A stretch of DNA of 64,000 bases from Ursus arctos (Eukaryota; Chordata; Mammalia; Carnivora; Ursidae), in contig NW_026622808.1 of assembly GCF_023065955.2 (NCBI RefSeq), forward strand, positions 40,498,475 to 40,562,474, read 5' to 3'. Below the pieces are notes generated by a model. The model ran no database searches, had not been told where the DNA came from, and was given only the letters and a program-made list of their open reading frames with translations. Below, one piece after another: positions 33,526 to 44,682 of the stretch. Position 1 is the first letter of the stretch. Each line of letters starts with the position of its first letter. The position numbers and the translations under genes were made by a program.

Positions 33526-34745
33526 AGAAGTCTAAAGATGGGAGACCCTCCTTTCCTGTGAACCAGGCTTCAAAACCACCTTCACAGGTTCTGTAGAAAG
33601 GCACTGATATGGAGGAAGCCTGGGTCCTAATCCTAGCTGGGGCTCTGATTGGGCATTTGACCTCAAGCAAGGTCAAGTTGAGGGCACTGGACTGCATCAC
33701 TGTTCTTAGCTGGCTCATCAGAGCTCCAAGGCAGGGTTCTGAGACCTTAACTTGCCCTTTAGCCAGAGCAGTTCTGCTTTTATCTCTTTTATATACTGGA
33801 ATTTCATATGAAATTCATTTGAAGGAAACGTTTTCACTGCTTATAAATACAGTTTAAGAGCCACTGCCCAAGGTGACCTATCACTGTTTTAGCTGCTAAA
33901 ATGTGAGGGTCTAAGTTCAATACTCTCATTGTCAAATTTTAGAAATATACCTAATATGCTAAAAAACTGGAATGGGGAAAACTGAAAGTAAGACTTCAAT
34001 GAATTACTCCTTTTTGTTTCAAGGTTGGTATAAAAAATGGCCATTTGAAGAATACTTCTCTCCCTCTTTTTTCCCCTTTCTCCCTTCCTGTCTTCCTTCT
34101 AACAAAACTTTAGAGAGTACTTAAAAACCTACAGAAACTGCCTAGGGTGCTTGGGATCCAGGAGTGAGCAAACTGACGAAGTCTCTGCTTTTAAAAACTC
34201 AGAGGCTACGTGGGAGAGAAGACCTTAAACAAGCAAACAAATCACAAAGTACAAACTGTGAAAAGGGCATGAAGAAAATGTAGAAGGTGAAGGGAGATCG
34301 ACCTACTTAGATAAGATTGTCTAGAAAGGTCTTTGAGAAGGTAGGCGACAAGCAAATACCCAGGCCTGGCAGTTTGGCAATCTAGGGATCCTGTCTCTCA
34401 GTTAGCCCCTCACTCCCTCAGATCCGGTCAACACAGCAACTTTGCCCCTGTGCCCCTCACTCCCATGGAGAAAACTCGGCCACTCGTGATTCCTGACAAG
34501 CATGGATGGGTGGGGGAGGCAGGTCCAGGGCTGAAACGGGACCAGAGGTCTGCTTTTTTTTTTTTTTCTCCTTTAAAGAACTCAGGTACTTAGCCCTTGG
34601 AGATGTTTTAATTTTTTAATTTTTTTTTCCCTGTAGATCAGGAACTCTCAAGAGAAAAATAAAATTTCAATTCCTGATTTTATATATATTATTTTTGGAG
34701 TAGGTAATCTAGGTACTTGGTTCAAAATAAAAAAAAGTATGAAAA
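33526..34745. other. Intronic sequence with decayed MIR/L2 pieces
   Basis: 33600-33690 resembles a MIR start (CCTGGGTCCTAATCCTAGCT). 34100-34340 has antisense-L2-like order (GGATCCAGGAGTGAGCAAAC, then CTACGTGGGAGAGAAGACC). A poly(T) tract is at 34553-34567 with a further T run near 34620. Nothing coding is recognised. Confidence 0.4.
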
Positions 34746-34975
34746 CAGTGGTTGAGCTCTGGGGCCAGGCTGTTTGGATTCCCACGCCAGTTCTGCTGAG
34801 GACTGGTGTGTGACCCTGGGCAAGGCATTCAAGAACTTCGTACCTCGGTTTTCTCAGCTGTAGAGAACAACAATTACACACATACACAAACAGTACCTTC
34901 CTCGCGGTGTTGCTGTGACAGCTACTGTTAGGACTTAGCATGGCGTCCAGCAGATCTCCCTAAATTCCTGGTATC
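34746..34975 (+). repeat. MIR SINE
   Basis: Nearly full-length: GAGCTCTGGGGCCAGGCTG, then GTGTGTGACCCTGGGCAAGG, then CCTCGGTTTTCTCAGCTGTA, then CAGTACCTTCCTCGCGGTGT. Confidence 0.9.
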
Positions 34976-36230
34976 ATGCAACAGAAGCTCAGAAAGAGGC
35001 CCGGAATGCCCACAACCACATCTCCCTTTTGCTTCTGGTGATACAAACTGGGTACTTGAACCCATCATTTTTCTTTGACAAACACTTTCTAAAAACGCCA
35101 TCTCGGCATATTGATATGTTCTCTAAAACTAAGCCAGTAACATGTAAAGAGTCACCAAATAGGAAAGACTAATTTTTGATGATATTAATTAGCTACCAAC
35201 CACTTGAGCGGATCAGAGAAGGGGAAAGGGACATCTGACAGAAACCAAGGCTGCCAGGGGGAGGGGCTCCAGGTCTGGCTAACATTGGCCAGAACATTTC
35301 TACAATCTTCTGAATTTCATTTGTTAATTTGCCCTCGATGGAAGTTCTGTTTACCTTCGACATAACTGAGCCCCTGCTGTCAAAACCTCACTTTGCAATG
35401 GTGACTTGAAGCCATCCTTTCAGCTACTTCTCACTAATATATATCTTGGGTGCCTTTGCTCAAGGACCACGCTCTCTGTTCCTGGGGTTTATTTAGGACA
35501 CTTAACATAACGTATTATTTGTTCTCTCAGCAAGGTCTCCTCCTGACAGCCAAGATTCTATTTTTCTGTCATAAGTAATTATAAATGTACACCTCTAAAA
35601 AGATTCCCAATTTGAGGGGCATAATCTATTTCAGACAGTAAATCACGGAGACATCTCCATCCCTTGGGCGGCCAAAATGCACAACTCAGATGTATGAGCT
35701 CTCACTCTGAATTTTCCACACCTGAAGAAAAATGGGCTGCTCCTCTTTCTCCCGGGGGCAGTTAGGGGGAGAAACCTGGCACCTTTGTCGGAGCAATTTA
35801 TATTGGCTTCAGTTCCTGTATTCTTTTTTTCAACTTCAGGTATCATACTTCCCTCTTCAGAATCCCAACTCGAAAAGCCGCCTCAGGGAGTCCCACTCGG
35901 AGGCGATTTGCCACTCCAGTTATGCACTTTAGACTCTCTTCTACCCCTTCTACCCCAATCCCTCTGTTTCCCCTAAAGTTTCCTTTCCCTTCCTCCTCTG
36001 TGCACTCCTGACAATCTCGGTCCCTGCTCACCACCAAAAACTGATGGTTCATTTCTATGACTCTCGCCAACAAAGGGAACCCCAGGCAAATTTTCATTCC
36101 TGCTTCTTCCCATTCCTCCATCGTGAACACTACTGGCTACAACTCTGTGCCACCCTTATCTGTAAAGGCAAGTATCCCTGAATGAATGAAAACAAGTACT
36201 AGTGAGGCAGGAGAATCAGGTCTGCTTCAT
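34976..36230. other. Intronic sequence, unassigned
   Basis: No repeat family or exon recognised with confidence. Open frames at 35643-35846 (-), 35732-35976 (+) and 35843-36130 (-) overlap on both strands and have no splice support. Confidence 0.4.
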
Positions 36231-36430
36231 AGTAAGACGAACAGCTAGTATTCGGCAGGTGCCATCCTACATGCTTTGTGTATAGTATACCTTACTGAAT
36301 CTTCATGAAAAACTTTCAGGTGGACGCTATTATCAGCCTTACTTTACAAATGCAGTAACCAAAAGTCCTAAAGGCCACATGGCAGGAATTGGTAGAGCTG
36401 GAATCCAGATGAAGGTCACTTTGATACCGA
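36231..36430 (-). repeat. MIR SINE, antisense
   Basis: ACCTTACTGAATCTTCATGA, then GGTGGACGCTATTATCAGCC, then TTACTTTACAAATGCAGTAA, then GGCAGGAATTGGTAGAGCTG, then GGAATCCAGATGAAGGTC. Reverse-complement MIR. Confidence 0.85.
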
Positions 36431-36596
36431 AGGACTTATCATCCTATAAAATGAGGCACAAGGTATCTCATTTTGGGGGTGTGAGCCTAAATGATTAGCA
36501 TGTAATAAAAACAGTGGCATCTCAAAGTGACTGATTTTCTCTAGTAGTAGTTAACAATTTTTATTTTTTTATGCATAACATTTTCCATAGTCCCAC

Positions 36597-36691
36597 CTTG
36601 AGCACTCAAGCTTCCAGAAGAATCCAGATGCTGGTCTGTTGGCTGTTGACTGGCAGGAACAATCGGTGGGCTCAACATATTTAACCAGTCC
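36597..36691 (-). CDS. CFAP20DC: CFAP20DC penultimate coding exon
   Basis: A 95-bp internal exon, too short for ordinary open-frame scanning. On the minus strand a T-rich tract ending TAG precedes it (acceptor at 36694-36692). One base completes the preceding codon, then 31 codons follow, starting [16 protein letters not shown] and ending SSGSLSAQ, then one base G before the donor GTGGGA (36596). The phase-1 end matches the phase-1 start of the exon at 24894-25006, giving the junction ...SLSAQ-G-EEDPS. This agrees with the C-terminus I recall for CFAP20DC, where the [12 protein letters not shown] motif immediately precedes the acidic tail. The Pro/Ser/Gln-rich composition suggests a disordered linker. 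The donor is below consensus strength, and reading through it would add about 17 residues before a stop. Confidence 0.85.
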
Positions 36692-36699
36692 CTAAAAAA

Positions 36700-37689
36700 A
36701 AAAGAAGAAAGTAAATAAACAACAGGTCTGCAATTTCATATATAAATTTTACCTTTCCCTTGGATTTTTAATTTCCTGGGGCTTCCACAGAGAAACTTTT
36801 TCCCCCCTCCTTCATATTTCAGAAGGACAGAATGTTCAGAAATTAATATTCAGTTCTACAAATGGATTAATACGAGGTCAATCACTGAACTAACTAGTTG
36901 TTCCACAAATACATCAACTAGATTAAAGACGACTATTCCTCTCGAAAGTTTATGGTTCTGCCAACTAAACTGTACACAGTCCCTCTCCTATAAGAACATT
37001 TTTTTGGTAATTCAGAAGAAGTGCAGCAGAGACAAAGCTTCTTATGATCTGTAAGGAAGCCTGGCAAAGTCACATGTCACCTCCATGACAACATTCCAAA
37101 TGTGACCCTAAACAGAAGTGGCTCTTGGAGCGGTCAGGGACCAGCTGCAATGGTGGGGTCGGCAGGCACTCGCTCAAGTCTTCAGAGCATCAGAGGGCAA
37201 AAGAAGGTAGAGTGAGGGGAGCCGGGCCCCAAGTGACCCATTCCTTCAGTTCTCCTATTAAGAACAGGGGCAAAACCACTCTGGAAAGCCACTCCTACAT
37301 TCCCTGCTCCTCTGCCTCCAACTGCCAACCTCATTTCCCAAGTTCTTTACTCCCCTTCCTCCTCCATTCTTTTCCGGTCTTCCCGGTCCCTGTAGGAGGT
37401 ACCTGCATGGGTGTGATACAAGAGGGTGACATCCAGAGGGTACGAGTCACTGTGTGTTCTACTTCAAGCCTTTCTCGTCTCTAAACTTGTTAGTGAGCTT
37501 CTTCAGGGGAAGCGAGCAGGAAGGGGAAGCGAAGGCTGTTCCAACGTGAACTCTCTTGCTTGCATTGATATTAGCATCTGTTTCGTTTACCTTATTCTTC
37601 TCAACAGGAGCATGTCCTCATGACTAAACAACTTCTTTGTATACTTCTGTATTTCTGTTTTTATCTACAATGGGAGATAATCCCAGCAG
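36700..37689. other. Intronic sequence, unassigned
   Basis: No repeat or exon recognised. The 119-codon open frame at 37125-37484 (+) is antisense to the gene, Ser/Pro-rich, and has no recognisable similarity. Confidence 0.4.
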
Positions 37690-37928
37690 GAAGTAAGAGC
37701 ACTGGCTCTCCAGGTCAATCCTGGCTCCAAGTTTCCCCATGCAAGAGCTTGGCCACACCACTTACAACATAAGCCTCTTCTATAGAGAGGAGATAATGAC
37801 AGTACCTCAGAGTTTTGTTGTTAGGATTAAATAAATTAAAAAAAAAAAAAGGATGAAAAACATTTGGCATGGATCTGGGTACAGAGTCGCATTCAATGAA
37901 TTTCAGCTACGACCACCATCATCTTCAT
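37690..37928 (+). repeat. MIR SINE
   Basis: GAGCACTGGCTCTCCAGGTC, then AGCTTGGCCACACCACTTAC, then AGATAATGACAGTACCTCAG, then TTGTTGTTAGGATTAAATAA, with an inserted A run (37836-37850), then the tail to CACCATCATCTTC. Confidence 0.85.
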
Positions 37929-38789
37929 TATTGGTGAAAATCATAGTGTGGCTTTCCCTACAATGATAAATCAAAGTAGCAGGAATGGGATTTTGTTGGA
38001 ATTAAACCAGTCAAGGAGGGTAGAATGGTTACAAGTCTCTATAGCAGAGGTTTTCAATGAAAGTCATTCACTCTTCCTGCAACAAAAAAAGTATCTCAAT
38101 ATAAAAATTACCCAATTCCTATTTGTGATATTTTAAGACACTTTCAGTCACTCCTCACCTTGGCTATCACTAGATTACATCTAGTGAAATAAGCATGGTG
38201 AACATGCTGTATAATTGAATTTCATAATAACCCATTAAGGACATCAGAAAGGAATTGTCGCAGACTTCCAAGCTAATGGGGCATTTTCTGATAAGCACCT
38301 TTCATTCAGTCCATTTCATTACCATAGACCCCAAATTCCCACATTATAGAAAATTACAAGGTCACAAACAAATTACCAGCCCTGGTGACCTCATTACTCA
38401 GTAAGAGTGCTGGAGAGCAACTAGGAACACCAGCAACAGAAATAATAATGTTATCATATGATGACATCCCCAGGGATGAATCAGAAACTCTAAACACTGG
38501 CAGGAGCAGTTCCTGCTCACGGTCCATGGACATAGGGGTTGTGTGACTATTATAAAAGGTAAGACATTCACTTCTTAGGCCATGACTTGATTAATGTTTT
38601 TCCTTCTCTGCAGTAGCTATGAAAAGTGCAGGGTTCTTCCTTTCGTGGTGTTTTGGTTGTTTAAAATAAGTTCAGATTTATAGCTTTTCTATAAGAAAAG
38701 TACAAAGAGTACTTCTTTGTAAGAAGAGTACAAAGAACTCCTACATATCCTTCCTTCAGATTCCCCAACTTGAACACTTTATCACATTT
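37929..38789. other. Intronic sequence, unassigned
   Basis: No exon or clear repeat. A short local duplication of AGAGTACAAAGA/AAGTACAAAGAG occurs at 38696-38737. Confidence 0.4.
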
Positions 38790-38792
38790 CCT

Positions 38793-38795
38793 ATC

Positions 38796-38836
<41 letters not shown>

Positions 38837-38860
38837 ATCTATCTATCATCTATCAATCTA
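38793..38860. repeat. (TCTA)n microsatellite
   Basis: Tetranucleotide TCTA/GATA run, perfect in the middle, with interrupted ATCT units at its right end. Likely polymorphic. It produces the Ser/Ile/Tyr-repeat open frame here. Confidence 0.97.
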
Positions 38861-38880
38861 ACATCATTTCTCTATCTAAA

Positions 38881-39183
38881 TGGGATTGGCAAACTATGGC
38901 CTTTGGGCAAAGTCTGGCTCACTGCCTGTTTTTGCACAGCCTGCAAAACAAGAATGATTTTTACATTTTTAAGTGTTGAAAGTGTTGAAAAAATTAAAAT
39001 AATAATGTTTCATGACACAGGATAATTATATAAAATCAAATATCAGTATCTATAAATAAAATTTTATTGAAATAAAGTCATGTTTATTTGTTAGGTATTG
39101 TCTATGGCTGTTTTTGTGCTACAATGATGGAATTAAGTATTTATTATTTGGCCCTTTACAGGAAAATGTTTGATGATCCCTGG
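38881..39183 (+). mobile_element. hAT-type MER DNA transposon, plus orientation
   Basis: GATTGGCAAACTATGGCCTT at the left, ATAAAATTTTATTGAAATAAAG and ATTGTCTATGGCTGTTTTTG in the middle, and GGCCCTTTACAGGAAAATGT to GATGATCCCTGG at the right. These are the ends of a common mammalian non-autonomous DNA transposon. A copy in the opposite orientation is at 43028-43242. Confidence 0.8.
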
Positions 39184-39365
39184 TTTCTACCTGCAGGCTC
39201 ATTTCTCTAATACTAGTACAATACCACAGATTCATTCTCATCTCTCCTCTTTCCATATTTGTAACTCCTTTTGACAGTTAGGAACCTGGCTCCCATTATC
39301 CTCAATAAATTTACTTATTTTCTGAATTATAGAACATGTCAAAAGTAGTTTCAGAATTGCTAAGC

Positions 39366-39391
39366 AAACAAAACAAAACAAAACAAAACAA
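39366..39391. repeat. (AAAAC)n microsatellite
   Basis: Five AAAAC-type units. Confidence 0.9.
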
Positions 39392-39559
39392 CCAATAGAA
39401 AATCCCAAACCTACTCTCTACAGTTCTCTATGTTTCTTTTCATTCCTTTGTTAAAATAGTATAAGATAGTAAAATAGTATGTTCTAAATTTACTTAGGTT
39501 GGTTCTTCTCCTCCCTCTTCAGTGTGGTTGTATTATTTGTTTGAAATGTAGGTGGAGTC

Positions 39560-40570
39560 ATCCACTTCTGTTTGTATTATATTTTAGGTATTTTTTCTCC
39601 ATTAACTGTTGATTTTTATTATTTTTGTTGTGGAGTATGTAAAATGTTAACAGTTCAAAAGTCAAAATACACAGAAAGTCACATTCAGGTAAGAGTTACA
39701 TTTCCCCCATGCCTCCCAGTCTGTTTCCACCTCCTCATCACTTCCATGCCATCCCTACCAGCCCTTCAACAGGAAATCAATTTCATTCTGGTATGTCCTA
39801 TGTTTCTTTTTGCAAGAAATAAACAGACAAGTGTCTAATGCAAAAGGTAGCATATTATAATGATTCTTGCACTTTCATTTTCCATCCCCAGTTCATAGAG
39901 AGCATTTCATTCTTTTTCATGGCTGCATAGTACTCTACATGTGGCTATACTATCATGTATTTCACCACTATCCCATGTTTGGGCATGTTTTTAATATTTT
40001 GCAATTACTGCAATTAACACTGCAGTGAATAACCTTGTGCTACCTATTTTTGTATACTTGGAGATATATCTTCAAGGTAAATTCCTAGAAGTGGAATTTC
40101 TGGGACAAAAGGTAAGTAGATATGTGGTTTTATTTTTATTTTATTTTTTTTTTAATATTTTCTGTGACTTTTTTTTTTAAGATTTTATTTATTTATTTGA
40201 CAGAGATAGAGACAGCCAGCGAGAGAGGGAACACAAGCAGGGGGAGTGGGAGAGGAAGAAGCAGGCTCATAGTGGAGGAGCCTGATGTGGGGCTCGATCC
40301 CAGAATACCGGGATCACGCCCTGAGCCGAAGGCAGACGCTTAACTGCTGTGCCACCCAGGCGCCCCAGATATGTGGTTTTAGATACTGATGAATTCCCTC
40401 TGCAGGGGCTGTGCCATCTGCATTCCCACCAGCCATGCAGATCAGTGCTGGTTTCTCCACAGCCATGTCATAAGAGCATATTGTCAAGTTTTTAATGCTT
40501 TCCAGTCTGAGAGATAAAAACTGGTATCTTAAAGTAGTTCTGATTTGCATTTGTTCTCAGTATGAGCATT
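39560..40570 (-). mobile_element. Old L1 ORF2 3' region, antisense, split by a SINE
   Basis: Antisense L1: TTTTTCATGGCTGCATAGTA, then CATGTTTGGGCATGTTTTTAA, then CACTGCAGTGAATAACCTTG, then AGTGGAATTTCTGGGACAAA, and after the SINE ATTCCCACCAGCCATGCAGA and TGATTTGCATTTGTTCTCAG. Frames are broken throughout. The SINE at 40133-40366 splits the element. Confidence 0.85.
40133..40366 (-). mobile_element. SINEC, young subfamily, inside an L1 remnant
   Basis: Minus orientation with young signature GACAGCCAGCGAGAGAGGGA and head complement TGCCACCCAGGCGCCCC. Perfect 15-bp duplication AGATATGTGGTTTTA at 40118-40132 and 40367-40381. Confidence 0.95.
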
Positions 40571-43027
40571 ATGAATGGAGTCGACTGTCTTTCATGTGCA
40601 TAAGGCCATGTATGTAATATGTGGGTATATGCATATATGCATTTTATATCTATTTGTGTGCGTGCATGTGTGTGTACTCATGTCATTGCCCTTTCTTCTA
40701 TCAGGTTTTTTGTCTTTTCACCTCACTTTGTCATGTGCCTTTGCTTACAATGTTGTTTTCGCCATGCAAAAGTTTAAAAAATTTTTTCTGTAATCAAACA
40801 TATTACTCTTTTCTTTTATTGCCTCTGTACTTTGAGTTGTAGCACATGGTGTGAGTTTATTCTGGTATAGGGTGGATCTAATTTTATCTTTTAAAAATGA
40901 CTACAGAGTTCTCTTGACAAGTGATATTTTAACTGAAGACTCAGAAGATATCATACAATTAAGGAATTTTGATCAAAGCAATGTGTTTGGCTTTTTACTA
41001 AGTATGCATTTATAAAGTATATTTTGAAAAAAAAGGGTTCTTTATTAACTATAAAATGTGGAAAATATTGGGTTAAACACAGTCAGCCAGGACTTTTTCT
41101 TGCAGGACTGTTGAGAGCTTTTAACGCTGTGAGTCTCCTGAGAGGAGGACAGCCCCTACGCATGCATCTGGAACTGTCACATTTTGGGGATCGTAAGTCC
41201 AGAGACCACACCTTGAGAAATGCTGCTTCAGGTTATACTATTTTCCCATATTGGTGGCATTGTTTTTGTTTGTTTTGTTTTGATTTTACGTTGTATATGT
41301 TTAACAATTTCATTTTCTCCAGGGCATTTTTTTTGGTGCCTTGTTTATACGCACAGGTGCATAGTCTAGCACCTGTATCTTATATACTTATATTTTCAAA
41401 TGCGATATTTAATACTAATTGACTTGAACCTTCATCAGCTTCTTTAAACCCCATGCCTTCCTAACTCAGGAAGCAGCAAACATCTACGGCAGTGAGAGTT
41501 TAGCTGAGGCGCGCTCACAGCATGCCAGCCCTGGCTAGAGTTCTGAACGTCGCCCTGCCCTGCTCTTACCTCAGGGGCTGTGCTCTGGAATCTCTTCTTG
41601 CTCTTTGTTCCACCATTTTCATACTTGCCTTGTCTTTTGCACTTGACACTCTGGTTGCTTTCCTTGGCTCTGATTATAACCCTTTCTCCTAAGGACTGCC
41701 TCTATTTACCTGTTCTGAAAGCCTCGAACTCCTTTGGTGGATGAATCACACCCTTTTCAGTCAGGCCTACTCTCTGAGCGTGTTCAGGTATTGCCGCGTT
41801 GTCCCCTTTCCTCTTGTGGACTCAGGCAGGCCTCCCACCCCTGCCTCTCCTCTTGAAACTAGAGAAAGGACCTCCAGGCACACCTATGCACGCTGAGTAC
41901 GGTCACCAGAAGATGTGTTTTACTTAAGAGTCAAGACAGTGGATTCACATTAAATACCACTTGTGAATTTTCACGATGGCCAGCTTTATCTAATATTAAA
42001 ATCTTCGCCCAAATAAGACTACCTCATGGTTTTCCTCCAACTTGCACGCTAGATTTTTTGAAGTGAGGCCCTGAGCATTAACTGAATCAGATATTTTTAC
42101 AACCAAGGAGGATGTCCTCAGTGAAGACTATGGTTTCAGTTCCCTCATTTAAGAGCAAGATTTTGTTTACAAGAACAATTTTACACACAGTTATTTCATT
42201 AATGTGTTTCCTATAAGTATATTATGTGTGTACATGCACATATATCTATATACAAATACAGGAGGTGAGGCCAACAGTTAGCTTCATCATCTCTCTATAT
42301 TCAATAACCATTTACTGAACTCCTGTGTGTCAGGTCTTGGGGAACCAAAGAGCTCACAGTCCGATGGAAAAAGCGTTCTTGCCAGCAGAAAATGAATTAA
42401 AACATGGGTTGTACACAAAGGCTGCTGTGGGCCGATCAGATCGCTTGTTTGTTCCCTTCAAAGACCTCCCTTGTAGTGAAACTATCTACAAACTTGAATA
42501 TGCTGAAGTATTTATTTGAGGGGGGGATAATTATTTGAGAAATCTAAAAAAGATATAAGAAATCTAAAGAAATTACTCATCTAGTTTACAGCCCTGAGCT
42601 ACCTGCTATCCTAAAGCTCTGGGTTAGAGGAGCCAGCCAGTTAAATCTGGATACGGGAGATCTTACATCAGGAATTTAGCAATCTGCAGCAATTTCTATC
42701 CAATACTTAATGATACTTAGCATTTGGCGCCGGTGCACATTTCTTATTCACTGAGAGAAATGTGGGTTTAAAAAATCTTGTAGGGCCAGGGAATGGAATG
42801 GGGAGAGGCCTGGGAAATATCTTACTCTGGGGGAATTCACAGATTCGTCTTAAAAGCTGATGAATACTGTTTTCCGAGAAAAACATACATAAACACTAAG
42901 TTTTACTTCCAATTTCAGGAGGTTGGAGATCATCTAAACCCCATTCACGGTCTTTTGGATTCCCAAATTAGGCACGCGTACACCTTGGAGTACCGTGGAG
43001 GTGCTGTTTTGAGCAGCGTAAATTCCA
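40571..43027. other. Intronic sequence, mostly unassigned
   Basis: 40570-40860 may extend the antisense L1 (CATGTCATTGCCCTTTCTTC, ATGTTGTTTTCGCCATGCAA). 41500-41760 has a loose sense-L2 look. 42295-42370 is an antisense L2/MIR scrap (AACCATTTACTGAACTCCTG). No exon is recognised. The 132-codon frame at 41024-41422 (+) is antisense to the gene and unsupported. Confidence 0.4.
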
Positions 43028-43242
43028 TGGTTGGCAAAGTTTTTCTGTGAAGAGCCAGACAGAAAAAACATTGGGCTTTACAAGCCATGAGGTCTCTGTT
43101 GCAACTATTTAACTCTGCTGCTATAGCGTGAAAGCACATAAACAAGTAAACAAACGGGCATGGCTGTATTCCAATAAAATCTTACTAAAAAAATCTCGCA
43201 ATGAACAGGATTTGGCCCACAGACTGTAGCTGAACGACCTCC
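43028..43242 (-). mobile_element. hAT-type MER DNA transposon, minus orientation
   Basis: Starts TTGGCAAAGTTTTTCTGTGAAG, continues GGTCTCTGTTGCAACTATTT and CATGGCTGTATTCCAATAAA, ends TTTGGCCCACAGACTGTAG. It is the reverse orientation of the family at 38881-39183. Confidence 0.8.
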
Positions 43243-43282
43243 ATTTCAGAGAAAAGAACTGTGACGTGAAACATTCTCAGGG

Positions 43283-43492
43283 GGGCGCCTGGGTGGCACA
43301 GCGGTTGGGCGTCTGCCTTCGGCTCAGGGCGTGATCCCGGCGTTATGGGATCGAGCCCCACGTCAGGCTCCTCCGCTATGAGCCTGCTTCTTCCTCTCCC
43401 ACTCCCCCTGCCTGTGTTCCCTCTCTCGCTGGCTGTCTCTCTCTCTGTCGAATAAATAAATAAAATCTTTAAAAAAAAAAAAAAACATTCTC
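43283..43492 (+). mobile_element. SINEC, young subfamily, plus orientation
   Basis: Head GGCGCCTGGGTGGCACAGCG, body CGTGATCCCGGCGTTATGGG and CTCTCGCTGGCTGTCTCTCT, tail AATAAATAAATAAAATCTTT then a pure A run. AACATTCTCAGGG is duplicated on both sides. The intact tail and high similarity to 62536-62743 mark a recent insertion. Confidence 0.97.
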
Positions 43493-43639
43493 AGGGCTCT
43501 TATGAAAATTCCTGTCAGCTTTTCCCATAAATGTGTTTTGAATGTACCTTTCTCACCAACCCTACTTCTACCACCAAAGCTTAACGATGGCCTTGCCTCA
43601 TGTTATCTGTAGCAAAAACGCTTAATGGATCCCCTCATT
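43493..43639. other. Short unassigned spacer
   Basis: Sequence between the SINE and an L2 copy. It may be the diverged 5' continuation of that L2. Confidence 0.3.
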
Positions 43640-44225
43640 GCCATTCATTCTGGCTTCACTTCTCTGCTGTCCACACTATAGCCAAAATTCCAATCTGATT
43701 ATGTCAACCTCTTGTTTAAAACCCTTCAGTATCATTGGGAAGATACTGTACTTGAGAATAAAACCAGAATCTTTATGCTGGCCTTTGAGGCTTTGCATAA
43801 ACTAATCTCTATGTATTTTTCTAACCTTGCATTATTCTCCCTCTCACTAAGTTCCAGCCATTCTGATCTTCCCTCAATTTCTGGAATTTGCCATGCTCCC
43901 AACTATCATGGGGCCTTTGCCCAGGCTGTGCCCTCCTGTCTAGAGCACATTCTCCTCCCCTGTTTCTACCCTTCCTTGGCCTGGTAAAGTCATACCCAAC
44001 CTTCTGATTTTAGCTCAAGCATCACTCTCTTGGGAAGTCTTCCCTAACCCTCTCCAATCTAGCTGAGTTCCTTTGTTACTCCTTCTAATAGAGCAACTGT
44101 GATCTTCTCATTAAGAGCTCTTGTCTCAGTTCACAATTAAATCCTCATTTGTTCGATCACTTGGTGTATGTAGTCTCCCCCAATCGCCTCTTAGCCAGCA
44201 GAGAGCCTGGCACAGAGTAGGCACT
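43640..44225 (+). mobile_element. L2 LINE ORF2-end and 3'UTR
   Basis: Long sense L2: TGATTATGTCAACCTCTTGT, then AAAACCCTTCAGTATCATTG, then GGGGCCTTTGCCCAGGCTGT, then TTTTAGCTCAAGCATCACTC, then GGGAAGTCTTCCCTAACCCT, then GAGAGCCTGGCACAGAGTAG. The open frame 43712-43987 is a remnant of this element and not a host gene. Confidence 0.9.
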
Positions 44226-44550
44226 TCTTCCATATTTATCAAATGCATGACTTTTGAAAGAGTCTCTTTGGCAGTCCAGAATACCGAATGCCACTCATTG
44301 TTGAAAGTTTCCCTAACAATCTATAATGCCGTCATTACAACCCGCTCTGTATTTTTCCTCCATATTGCTTTCTCCACCTGCCAGGAGCATGCTATTGTTT
44401 CTTCATCATGTGCTTGGTACATACAATTTGGGGTAAAACTGGAGACAGACAACTTGCTTCTTTATAGCCATGATTGAAAATTTTAATTTTCTGCCTCAGA
44501 AAACAGAATGCTGGTTCAGAAATACATTTAACTAGTGTAAAAAAGCTAAG
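44226..44550. other. Intronic sequence, unassigned
   Basis: Pyrimidine-leaning and possibly a second L2 piece (AGTTTCCCTAACAATCTATA). No exon. Confidence 0.35.
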
Positions 44551-44554
44551 AAAG

Positions 44555-44609
<55 letters not shown>

Positions 44610-44682
44610 TCCCTTTCCTTTCCTTTCCTTTCCTTTCCTTTCCTTTCCTTTTTTCTTTTCTTTTCTCTCTCTCTCTCTTTCA
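44551..44682. repeat. (CTTT)n and (CCTTT)n compound microsatellite
   Basis: A long CTTT run passes into CCTTT and then CT units. It generates Ser/Phe/Leu-repeat and Lys/Glu/Arg-repeat open frames on the two strands, which are not genes. Confidence 0.97.

Larger units (their letters stand above)
25007..36596 (-). other. CFAP20DC: Last coding intron of CFAP20DC (11,590 bp)
   Basis: Bounded by a GT donor at 36596-36595 (GTGGGA, weaker than the usual GTRAGT) and the C10-ACAG acceptor at 25007. Both flanking exons are phase 1, so they join without a frame change. It contains several MIRs, one SINE, an AT-rich repeat-poor block and a CpG-dense patch, all listed separately. No further coding exon is recognised in it. 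Confidence 0.8.

Noticed and set aside
41570..41690. Possible minus-strand exon ending at a GTAAGAG donor near 41572
   Set aside because: An open frame can be read for about 30 codons, but no convincing acceptor precedes it, the residues do not match the gene as I recall it, and the stretch looks like a decayed LINE.
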